A stretch of 41,783 bases of DNA from NCBI GenBank assembly GCA_031282325.1, contig JAITDY010000005.1, forward strand, positions 1 through 41,783, given 5' to 3'. How positions within the stretch are numbered: the first letter of the stretch is position 1; every line of letters starts with the position of its first letter. Shown in pieces: positions 16,397-25,300 of this stretch. The translations under genes and the position numbers were made by a program. The notes below the pieces were generated by a model that worked only from the letters and a program-made list of their open reading frames with translations, did not search any database and was not told where the DNA came from. Origin of the DNA: Lactobacillaceae bacterium (GTDB lineage Bacteria; Bacillota; Bacilli; Lactobacillales; Lactobacillaceae).

Positions 16397-17356
16397 TTAA
16401 TACTCCTTCACCTCATTGATTTGTGTTTCCGTATATAACTGTATGGTTTCGTCATAATTTAATTTAAGTGATTTTTTAGCAGATCCCCAAAAATCAATAA
16501 AATCAATTAGCTTATCTGGATAATATCTATCATTATATGTTTCATCTAGAAAACTTATTATTGAATCAAATCTATTTTCTTCATCAGACAATTGAAAATA
16601 ATCAATATAATATTCATATATTGATTTCAATGCATCTAATTTTGGTTCATTAATTTTTAAAAAATTAAATCGTCTTTTAAATGCCTTGTCTTTAAGTAAA
16701 ATATTAACTTCGCTAGGAGTTGTTGCACCGATAATTTGTAAAGAACTATCTGTAATTATTGGTTTTAAAATATCTCCAGCTGATACACCTCCTTCTGTGT
16801 TTCCCAGATTTAATAAATTGTGTATTTCATCAAAAAATAATATTTCGCTGTTTATTTTGGAACTCTCAATAAGTTCATTTAATCTATTTTCAAATTCTCC
16901 GCGATATTTAGTATTAGCTACTAATTCACTTATTGAAATTATTTTAAAGGATTTTTTATAATTGTGTAAATAGTTATTAATTAATGATGTTTTTCCTACA
17001 CCAGGTTCTCCCACAAGAATTACATTATTTTTATACTCACGATTTAAATATAAGTGAATCATTTGTATTTCTTTTTCCCGTTCAACTAATAATTTTTTAT
17101 TCAAAAAATTATTAGTATAAATGTCATTCTTATCAACTTGAATATCTGCTATATATTTTTGCATATCAGATTCTAAATTTTGTAAAAATATAAAAACATC
17201 TAGATTTGAAGCATTTGGTTCCTTTATTTTATATTCTACAATTTTTCGATCTAAATACGGCGAATCGACAATATATGTCATTGGAATTTTACCCTGCAAG
17301 GATTTTATAATTTTACCTTCATTAATATCATTCATAAGAGATAAAAATATTTTCAT
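16397..17356 (-). CDS. Stand-alone ClpA/B-like AAA+ ATPase in the microcin C-like operon
   Basis: A single AAA+ module like the first ATPase domain of ClpB/ClpA, in 319 residues. Residues 1 to about 85 are unrelated to Clp N domains. Then come NNFLNKKLLVEREKEI, Walker A GEPGVGKTS (about 116), pore-loop-like KYRGEFENRL, Walker B ILFFDEIHNL, sensor 1 IIGATT, arginine-finger segment DKAFKRRFNF, and sensor 2 RYYPDKLIDFID. All catalytic residues look intact. It has no M domain, no second ATPase and no ClpP-binding loop, so a chaperone/unfoldase helping peptide modification or immunity is conceivable; this is inference. The ATG has GGAG 7 bases upstream, and the gene starts 24 bases after the ThiF stop. 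I know no such ATPase in described microcin C clusters. Confidence 0.75.
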   Translation of the reverse strand: MKIFLSLMNDINEGKIIKSLQGKIPMTYIVDSPYLDRKIVEYKIKEPNASNLDVFIFLQNLESDMQKYIADIQVDKNDIYTNNFLNKKLLVEREKEIQMIHLYLNREYKNNVILVGEPGVGKTSLINNYLHNYKKSFKIISISELVANTKYRGEFENRLNELIESSKINSEILFFDEIHNLLNLGNTEGGVSAGDILKPIITDSSLQIIGATTPSEVNILLKDKAFKRRFNFLKINEPKLDALKSIYEYYIDYFQLSDEENRFDSIISFLDETYNDRYYPDKLIDFIDFWGSAKKSLKLNYDETIQLYTETQINEVKEY

Positions 17357-17379
17357 TAAAAGTCTCCAATCTATTTAAA

Positions 17380-18445
17380 TTAACCTAAATTAATTTTTTG
17401 TAAATCCCAGTCAGAAGTATTTAAAATAATTTGACTTTCAATTACATCGGATTTTTGTTTTTTCCCAATAAATTTAATAATTTCTACTTCCATCATTTTT
17501 GCAGACAAGGAATTATCTGTATCTACAATTGCGGAAATATTATTATCATTTAACTTTTTAATTTCTAAATTATCATTTTTAATATAATCTTCAGGAAACA
17601 ATTCATTAAAAGAACGTGTTTTCCCAGGTATTAATAATGGGCCTAAATAAATCTTACCTTGCGCGTATGGACTACCATATAATATTGGAGTACTAGTTTT
17701 ATCACTATATTCAGCCATCAATCGATGTATTTGCCCAATTGGTTTATCTGCTGCAACAACAATTAAATTAAAATTAATATTCTGAAATTCTGTGAATAGT
17801 TGTTCAACATTTTCTATATTCTGATTATGCCCTACGATTAAAGAATCGGGTGCTACTTCTTTTAGGTTTTTAACAGCCACATCAATTTTACTTAATCCAA
17901 TATCTTTTTCACGGTATAAAACTTGGCGACTGGTATTGCTTAATTCAATATAATCAAAATCAATCAGATGTATTTCCCCAACTCCAATTTGAGCAAGCCC
18001 TAATGATAAATATGAACCTACTCCTCCCGCGCCTAAAAGTAAAATTTTAGTTTTTTGTAAATCTTCTTGTAATTTAATCGCATCCCTTAAATCATTACCC
18101 GGTAAAATTGCAAAAATTTTGAATCTGGCGATCATACTTTGACAATTGTTTGGTTGTTAATGATGTTTCAATTTTTGCAATATCAATATACTTTTTAATT
18201 ATATTATTTGTTAAAAGAAGTTCAATAAATTCTTTCGGGTCATCCAATTCGATACTTTGTTCCAATAACTTTTGAATCATTTCATCTTGCGTAATTGGAA
18301 TTTTAAATATAGTTAACACTGCTATAAAAAGATCTTTATCATTAACGCCGATCTCAACATTTTTTTCAAGTGGCAACGATATGTGTAAATTACCGTTGGG
18401 CATTTGAAATATATGTATGCTACTTATTATTTTATATTTATCCAT
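17380..18445 (-). pseudogene. MccB-like peptide adenylating enzyme (N-terminal clamp plus ThiF/E1 domain), interrupted by a +1 frameshift
   Basis: Two overlapping frames, 18095-18445 (116 codons) and 17380-18135, together form one protein of about 355 residues, the size of MccB (350). MccB links a nucleotide to a peptide C-terminus. Frame 1 is an N-terminal peptide-clamp-like domain ending in the E1-family start motif SKYDRQIQNF. Frame 2 continues AILPGND and carries LLLGAGGVGS, LIDFDYIELSNTSRQVLY (Arg and Asp of the ATP site), DIGLSK and VVAADK. The join is at AAAATTTTT on the minus strand (18120-18112): one T fewer would fuse the frames exactly. Frame 2's own ATG (18135) has no ribosome site. 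It may be a sequencing error, a phase-variable tract, slippage-dependent expression or a dead gene. It has no cysteines in the ThiF half. Confidence 0.8.
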
Positions 18446-18471
18446 CTTAATTATCCTTTTTTAATAAAATT

Positions 18472-18511
18472 GGAATTAGTAATCAATTTTTACGATTTGA
18501 TTACTAATTCC
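18472..18511 (-). promoter_or_regulatory. Perfect hairpin between the 32-codon ORF and the MccB-like gene
   Basis: Arms 18498-18511 and 18472-18485 are perfectly complementary over 14 bp with a 12-base loop, followed on the minus strand by AATTTTATT, a weak U-tract. It begins 8 bases after the 32-codon ORF's stop and 26 bases before the MccB-like start, whose site is AAAGGA. In the E. coli mcc operon a leaky terminator hairpin between mccA and mccB gives excess precursor over enzyme; the same role is likely here. Confidence 0.7.
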
Positions 18512-18519
18512 AAAAAATT

Positions 18520-18618
18520 TTATGGATTGCTTCTTGCAAAACGAACTGCTGTATTTGATTTTGTAGATGCATTTTTTATGGTTATATTCTTAACCATTAT
18601 TTTAACGTTTGTTTTCAT
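18520..18618 (-). CDS. Candidate 32-residue precursor peptide of a microcin C-like operon
   Basis: Short ORF directly after a promoter and before the attenuating hairpin and MccB-like gene, the position of mccA. The peptide is basic (nine Lys or Arg), rich in Asn and Thr, and without Asp, Glu, Cys or aromatic residues apart from one Phe. It starts MKTNVKIMV and ends AVRFARSNP. MccB enzymes normally act on a terminal Asn; here Asn is second to last and Pro is last, which is unusual. The ATG has only a weak TGGAT 7 bases upstream. An alternative frame at 18504-18572 gives 22 residues starting MHLQNQIQQF and ending HKIFWN, with a terminal Asn, but no ribosome site. Precursor identity is therefore unsettled. 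Confidence 0.5.
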   Translation of the reverse strand: MKTNVKIMVKNITIKNASTKSNTAVRFARSNP

Positions 18619-18662
18619 TTAGTTTATCCATTCAATTATTTAAATAAATATTTAACAAGTTA

Positions 18663-18668
18663 ATTATA
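18663..18668 (-). promoter_or_regulatory. -10 element of the microcin C-like operon
   Basis: Perfect TATAAT on the minus strand, 44 bases before the candidate precursor ATG. No good -35 is visible. The promoter lies just downstream of the addA stop, so the operon is an independent unit. Confidence 0.6.
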
Positions 18669-18734
18669 CACTATTAAACTAATAAAATATTTATGAAGAA
18701 TCCATTATATTTATTTAAATATAATCCACTTCTT

Positions 18735-21700
18735 TTAGAGATTTACTAAATCAACAACTTCATGAGCAGATAGAAAAATAATGTACTTATGCTTTACAAC
18801 GTATTCAGGATAAATTTCTTCTAATGAACGAGAATATAAATCTAACTGTCCTTTATAATTTTGAACTAATTTATTTATTCTTTGAGAAAATTCATTTGAA
18901 TTTTTGTTCTTAGGAAACCAATTCGTTTTGTAATCAAAAAGTGTAATTTCTTTTTTATTTTCATCGATGAAAAAGCCATCATACTGTCCATGAATTAGAA
19001 CTTGATCATCTTCATAAAAATTCCCGCTATTGCCTAATTCTGTAGCCGAAATTAAAAGTGAAAAGGCTCGTTCTCTTTGCAAGGTCTTTTGATTTTCTTT
19101 AATTTCACTTGCTAAAGAAGTATTTAAAAACCATTCAATATTATTCAAATTTACATCTCTATATTCTTTGGATAAATCTTTTAAATATTGTTCATTTATT
19201 TCCCTAGACCAATCAATTTTTTGTAAGACAGCATGAGTATCAGTACCAGCAATAGCAGCATCATTGATTTCAGGATTATCTTGCATAAATTGCGGGATTG
19301 CAATTTCATTATTGTCCATAAATGAATAACTAATTTTTTCATCTTCTAAATTACTTTCAAAAGCATTTTTGGCTTCAGATACACTAGCAGTTGCATTTAC
19401 ATTCGTTGCATCTTCAAAAAGATATTTTTGATTTAATTGTTCTTTAATATTTTCTATTTCTTTAGACGAAATTTGTAAAATATTTTTAGTATTTAAATAG
19501 TTATTTTGAATCAGTTGTTCATTCTGTTCTGAATTATTTTTTTGAAAAACTTCAATAGAAAAATTAATATCTGGACCAGGAACTGTTTTTTCAGGCATGG
19601 CATCTGATAATTTATTTGCTTGCAAAGCAGTTTGGCCAATACGAGTATGGTACAAAACCATACCCATAAAATCTAAATAATTATTAGTGTCCATTCTTTT
19701 ATTTAACGATATTGTCTGATCCCAAGTATTATCGACAGCGCCCCATTTTTCTTGGATTGTTTCCATAGGGGTTTGATCTTTTTTTATCGTATAAGAGCCA
19801 GAAACATAGAGCTGATTTTCTGCACGCGTTAAAGCAACATACAATAACCTCAATTCTTCTGATAGAGATCCCTGATTAAGATCTTGTACAATAAATGGAC
19901 GTGCAATTGATGATATTTTTATATTTTTATCGCGATCTACTACTTGAACTGATGCACCAGTTTTATTATCAAAAATAAAGATTTGATCCTTATCTCTGGT
20001 ATTAAATTTTTTGTTGCTATTAAACAAAAAAACAACTGGAAATTCTAATCCTTTCGAGGAATGAATCGTCATTAATTTCACGCCTTTATTCGCATTTGGT
20101 GGAATAACTTCAGCTATATCATTATTTTGATTCAACTGTAATTCAATATATCGAATGAATTGAAATAAACCAATAAAATTACTTCGAGAAAACTGCTTAG
20201 CTAATTCATATAAAGAATTCAAATTAGCTTCTCTTTGCGAACCGTTTTTCATTCCTGTAACAAATTCTAACCAATTAGTTCTTGAGTAGATTTCTAAAAT
20301 TAAATTATCAATTTTATTTTCTTGAGCACTTAAGATAAAATATTGTAAATCATTTAAAAATAATTCGATTTTAGGATTATTTTTTCTAGACTTTAAAACT
20401 GCATCATAAAAATCATCATTAAAGTCCGCATTCAATCTAATTTCAGATAATTCAATTTCATTTAATCCATACATTGGTGAACGTAAAACAGCAACCAAAG
20501 GAATATCTTGATGCGGGTTATCGACAATATTTAAATAATTTAAAATGATTGAAACTTCAATCGATTTATAATATCCATCTTGATTACTATAATTTACTGG
20601 TATATTTCTTAAGTTAAACTCCGCAATTAAATTATCAAATCCGTTTCGAGACCGCCCTAAAATGGCAATATCATTATATGAGTATTGACCATTAGCAACT
20701 ATTTCTTCAATCTTATCAACAACTTGTATAACTTGAGTGGGAGTTTCTGAATTTGATAATTCATCATCATTTTCCTCGCTTTGTTCGTCATTTTTATCTG
20801 AAAAAGAAAGTAAAAATTGAACTTGAGAATCTATTTTAGCTTTATTTTTATTTCCAAAGCGTAGATCGTGTCCATCATTTTTATAATCAACACCACCGAT
20901 TTTTTCATCCATAATGTAATCAAAAATTAAATTAGAAAAATCTAGGATATCTCTGGTGGAACGAAAATTATCTGATAATTGTAAAGCTTTATTATTGCTA
21001 TCGGGTAATAAATAATTTTTAAATCTATTATTAAATAATTCAGGTTCTGCCTGTCTAAAACGATAAATACTCTGCTTAATGTCACCAATGGCAAAAAGAT
21101 GATCTCCGGCAACATCCTCGATAATTTTTTCCTGTAGAGGATTTATATCTTGAAACTCATCGACCATAACTTCTACATATTGCTCTCTTATTAAACTTTG
21201 AACTTCTTTGTTTTCAACTAAATTAAGAGCATATCTTTCTAAATCAGAAAAATCAATTACCGAATCCTGAACTTTTCGATCATTAAATTCTTGGATAAAA
21301 TCTTTTAAAATTCTCACGATACTGTTTAAAATCTCTTTTGATTTATCACGAATAATTTTAGTATCAGCTTCATTTAAGAAAAATATTTCCTTTAAATTTG
21401 AAGATATTGCATCAACTTCTTTTTTTAAGATCTTGACTTCTTCTTTAAAAGGTTTGTATTCTTTTTTACTTACACTCGATAATTTTCCAATCTTGTCTGA
21501 TAAAACCTTTACGAGTAAATCCCAGTCTTTGTTTTCTAAAGCGTTAAGAATATTTTCTAGATATTCTTTAATCTGTGGGGTCTCCAATATTTTCCTAAAT
21601 ACTTCATCTTCACTATTTAAATCAGATTCTAACATTTCATATTTTGTTAATGCAGACTTCAATTTATTTTGTTCTGCTAAAACCAAATCTGATTCAAATA

Positions 21701-22388
21701 TTTTATTTAACTCCAAATTATAGTAATTGTATAAATCATTATCCATCCACTTTTCAAAATCTACTTTAGACATTGCTGTAGGATATAATTTATCAACAAT
21801 TAATTGTTTTAATCCATTTGGTTGTTCAAGGGTTCCAAAATTTCTTACTACATTTAAAAACCATTCATTTTCAGAAGATTTATAATAATTTCCAAATAAT
21901 TCATCAGTTACTTGATTGGCCAGCATTTTTTGTTGAACTGTATCACCCAATATTTGATAGCCCGGTTCTAAATCGACTTCTAAATAATCATAGTAATCAT
22001 CAATTATTGAACCAGCGAATGAATCAATTGTAGTTATTCGAGCTGAAGGTAAATAAACCAATTGTCTTTCAATTAGGCTAATTAAAGTAGAATTAACTGG
22101 TTTTTCTTTTCGAAGTCTGTCAACTTCCTCACGTAAACCCTGTTCAATTTTTATTTTCATCGATTCAGCAGCCTGTCTGGTAAAAGTAATAATAAGTAAT
22201 TCTTCTATATCTACATGCTGTTCAGAAATAGCTCTAATTACTCGATTAACAAGAGTGGCTGTTTTACCAGAGCCTGCTGATGCACTAACAATTAAACTTC
22301 CTCTGGAAACTTTATTTTTTTTAGAAGCATCTTCATATCCGATCGGATAGTCAATTATTTTTTGTTGATCAAGAGTTGCTTGAACCAT
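18735..22388 (-). CDS. addA: ATP-dependent helicase/nuclease subunit A (AddA/RexA)
   Basis: Subunit A of the AddAB (RexAB) complex, which unwinds and trims double-strand breaks up to a Chi site for recombination. The UvrD/SF1 helicase shows Walker A VSASAGSGKTA (near residue 35), motif II MVDEFQDINP (near 408), RFRQAEPELFN and LLYVALTRAEN. The C-terminal PD-(D/E)XK nuclease is intact, with HGQYDGFF and LFDYKTNWFP near residue 1150. The length of 1217 is normal. Its ATG lies inside the end of addB (20-base overlap), so the two are translationally coupled. It is followed by the accessory operon's promoter; the AT-rich hairpin ATTATATTTA/TAAATATAAT at 18702-18723 lies in that gap. Confidence 0.95.
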   Translation of the reverse strand: MVQATLDQQKIIDYPIGYEDASKKNKVSRGSLIVSASAGSGKTATLVNRVIRAISEQHVDIEELLIITFTRQAAESMKIKIEQGLREEVDRLRKEKPVNSTLISLIERQLVYLPSARITTIDSFAGSIIDDYYDYLEVDLEPGYQILGDTVQQKMLANQVTDELFGNYYKSSENEWFLNVVRNFGTLEQPNGLKQLIVDKLYPTAMSKVDFEKWMDNDLYNYYNLELNKIFESDLVLAEQNKLKSALTKYEMLESDLNSEDEVFRKILETPQIKEYLENILNALENKDWDLLVKVLSDKIGKLSSVSKKEYKPFKEEVKILKKEVDAISSNLKEIFFLNEADTKIIRDKSKEILNSIVRILKDFIQEFNDRKVQDSVIDFSDLERYALNLVENKEVQSLIREQYVEVMVDEFQDINPLQEKIIEDVAGDHLFAIGDIKQSIYRFRQAEPELFNNRFKNYLLPDSNNKALQLSDNFRSTRDILDFSNLIFDYIMDEKIGGVDYKNDGHDLRFGNKNKAKIDSQVQFLLSFSDKNDEQSEENDDELSNSETPTQVIQVVDKIEEIVANGQYSYNDIAILGRSRNGFDNLIAEFNLRNIPVNYSNQDGYYKSIEVSIILNYLNIVDNPHQDIPLVAVLRSPMYGLNEIELSEIRLNADFNDDFYDAVLKSRKNNPKIELFLNDLQYFILSAQENKIDNLILEIYSRTNWLEFVTGMKNGSQREANLNSLYELAKQFSRSNFIGLFQFIRYIELQLNQNNDIAEVIPPNANKGVKLMTIHSSKGLEFPVVFLFNSNKKFNTRDKDQIFIFDNKTGASVQVVDRDKNIKISSIARPFIVQDLNQGSLSEELRLLYVALTRAENQLYVSGSYTIKKDQTPMETIQEKWGAVDNTWDQTISLNKRMDTNNYLDFMGMVLYHTRIGQTALQANKLSDAMPEKTVPGPDINFSIEVFQKNNSEQNEQLIQNNYLNTKNILQISSKEIENIKEQLNQKYLFEDATNVNATASVSEAKNAFESNLEDEKISYSFMDNNEIAIPQFMQDNPEINDAAIAGTDTHAVLQKIDWSREINEQYLKDLSKEYRDVNLNNIEWFLNTSLASEIKENQKTLQRERAFSLLISATELGNSGNFYEDDQVLIHGQYDGFFIDENKKEITLFDYKTNWFPKNKNSNEFSQRINKLVQNYKGQLDLYSRSLEEIYPEYVVKHKYIIFLSAHEVVDLVNL

Positions 22389-25300
22389 TTGTTGCTCCTT
22401 TTTCTTTTTTCACTTGATTATATTTATCCCCTAATTGAACATCAAACCTTGTAATATCTTTATAATCAGAGTATTTAATTCCATTATTCTGTCCATCTTT
22501 ATATGGTGCAATATCAAACTCGCCATTTAATATTTTTTTTGAGGCAGATATAATTTTCTCTTGTGCTATTTGCATATAATTTTGTAAATCGCTAGATGAA
22601 ATTACACTAACTCTTTTGCTTCTTTTGCTTAAAGGAAATAAGCTAGTTTCTGGAATAACATTTTCATTTAAAGATAGCCCCGAAGCTTTATCATCGTTAT
22701 CAATATATTTAGTATCTCCCTTTCCATCGCCAATTGATAATATTTGTGGCTTATTTTCAGCCTTAATGTAATCAGTAACTTTTTTCTGTCTGATTGGTAA
22801 AAATACTGCAGCTTGAATATTTATTTCTCGGCTACTATCTAGGATAGAATCTGCTGCTTTCCAATATGTTATTAACTGTAAATCCAATCCCGCATTTAAC
22901 TTATTTAGTTCGAATTTTTTACCATTAGTTTTATAATCAAAAATTACATAATTATCATTGATACTATCAATTCGATCGATTTTTCCTCTTAGCTCAATAG
23001 ATTTATCAATTTTTAAGGCCGGTATTTTAGTAGCTTCGCTACTACCAAAGCTACCAAATTCTTGTTCTACGAATATAGTTTTATCGTTTGTTACTAAAGC
23101 AATATCTCGCATCTGCTTTAAAAATTTTTTTAGGTCTTTTTTTAAATAAATTTCAATGGTTTTATTTTCTTCATTAGAAGCTAAAACTTTTAAAGCAGGG
23201 TTCTCATTGATCATTAAATCTAATTGAACACTATTATCGAATAATTGATTAAATTCAGATTCATCACTGTAATCTTTTAAGGACTGGTCATTATTTCTCA
23301 GTACATTAAAAACACTTTGCAAACCTGCATGAAAATAACTACCAATATTAGCAGTATTTATTTCTTGTTTAACTCTTTTATTTATTTTTAATCCATATTT
23401 CAAGAAATAATCGTACGGATTCCTATAGTACTGCTCAATTCCTGAAATTGAAATATTAATTAGATCACCAAAAAGCTGTTTGGCAATTTCTGAACCAATA
23501 TACACAACATCATTATTGTAATCAACAAAAAGATTTTGCTTTAGTTTCAATTCTTTAATAATTGTACTTAAATTTAATAAATTATTTCTTTTTAATGCCA
23601 AAAGGTGTCCATTTAATATATTTATCGAATAACTTCTATCTATTAATTCTTTAATATTTTCAGGATGAATACTATACCTATTTATCTCAACATCAAAGAC
23701 AGCTGCTAATCTTTTAACATATTGGGACATTTCTAATTTAACGCCTGATGAATCAGCATTTGAAAATGAAATATATATTTTTTCATTGGAAGTTAATAGG
23801 GCTTGGTAAAATAACAAATTTTCTGAGGCCATTTTTTGTTTAGATGAATCCTGCAAATATTTATTACTAAATAATTCCTTTTTAAAAATAAATTCCCTAT
23901 CTAAGTCATTAATAATTGATTTTGTTTTACTTATAGCTGGAATAGCTTGGCTTGTTGCTCCGATCATAAAAGTTACTTTATAAGTAGTAGATTGAACCGC
24001 TCCGCTTTCAGAAATTCTAACGCCGTCTAATTTATTAGGTACGCCAGTAAAACTGGAGATTGAAAAACTAGATTTAATTATATTAATCATAGTTTCTTTT
24101 TCAAAATTATTTGAGCCATACAAAAAAACAATTTCGTCAGCTAGCTTTACAAAATTATTCCAAACCTCTTGTTCGGTTTCAGAACTCTGTTTATTTATTA
24201 CCCCTTTAGATATTAAAAATTGAATAAAACTAGTTAAAAAATCGTAATTAGTATCACTATTTTTTATAATATTTTTTAATTCAAGAATTAATTCTTGAAT
24301 AAATGTTTTTAATTCATTTGCATTTTCATTTATTTTTTGAGATAAAAACGAAGAACTAATTTCTTCTTCATCAAAATTATAATCAGTTTTATAAAGTTGA
24401 AAAGTATCTATAGAATTCCAATCAAAATTGATATTTTGGCTTAATAAATAATTTTCAACCAAATATAAGGTATTCAAAAACTTATCGCGTGACCAGTTTT
24501 CAGGAATCAACAGTCCTGTTTTTAAAACACACATTAAATCATTATATTGAAAATTTAAAAAACCATGAGTTAATATTCCATTAATTAACTCAGCAATCGG
24601 ATGAATATTCATTTTACTATCTAAATCTAGAAATATTGGAATATTATATTGATTAAAAAAATTTTGTACGATACTAGAATATGGATTTAAATCTCTAGCT
24701 AAAATTAAAATATCTTTATATCTAATAGTTCCATCCTTGGTAATTTTTTTAATTTCGTTGGCTACAAACTCTAACTCTGCTTCTTTAGTATCGGATGATA
24801 TTATTTTTAAATCACTAATACTTTTATTGCCGGAATATCCCTGATTCTCTAATTCAGTCCATACTTGTTCTATTTTTTCTATGGTATCGGAAATATTACG
24901 TTTTTCCGCTATAAATTCACTTTTTCCACCTAGTTGTTTAACCAATTGATTGGGCTTATAAAAAAGTTGCCCTTCTGTAAAATCTGTTTCATTGCCAATT
25001 AATCCAATAGTTACATCAGTTTTTTGAGAAATAGCTAAAATAACTCTCTTTTCGGATTCAGTAAAATTTGAAAAACCTTCAAAATAAAAATGCATATTTG
25101 AAAAATAACTATTATTTTCATTAAAAAAATTCGCCAAATAATCCAACGTATCATTTAAAAGCATTATTTCTTTTTCTTGAAAAACTTCATTTACCAGACT
25201 TAATAAATTACTAAGTGATAATAATTTCATTGAAAGTGAGTCAGTTGCGTTTTTTGAAGCGCTAATTAATTCTGATGAACTAATTGATGAGTTTTTAAAT

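Noticed and set aside
17380..18445. Two separate genes (a clamp protein and a ThiF protein) instead of one broken gene
   Set aside because: The E1-start motif YDRQ is in the upstream frame, the frames overlap by 41 bases, the second ATG lacks a ribosome site, and deleting one T in a homopolymer joins them perfectly.
18404..18622. 72-codon plus-strand ORF opposite the candidate precursor
   Set aside because: It lies antisense to the precursor ORF, hairpin and MccB-like start. Its start region has no ribosome site and its composition is that of an antisense shadow.
18702..18723. AT-only hairpin between addA and the accessory operon as a terminator
   Set aside because: The stem is all A/T and lacks a following T-run on the minus strand, so termination is doubtful.
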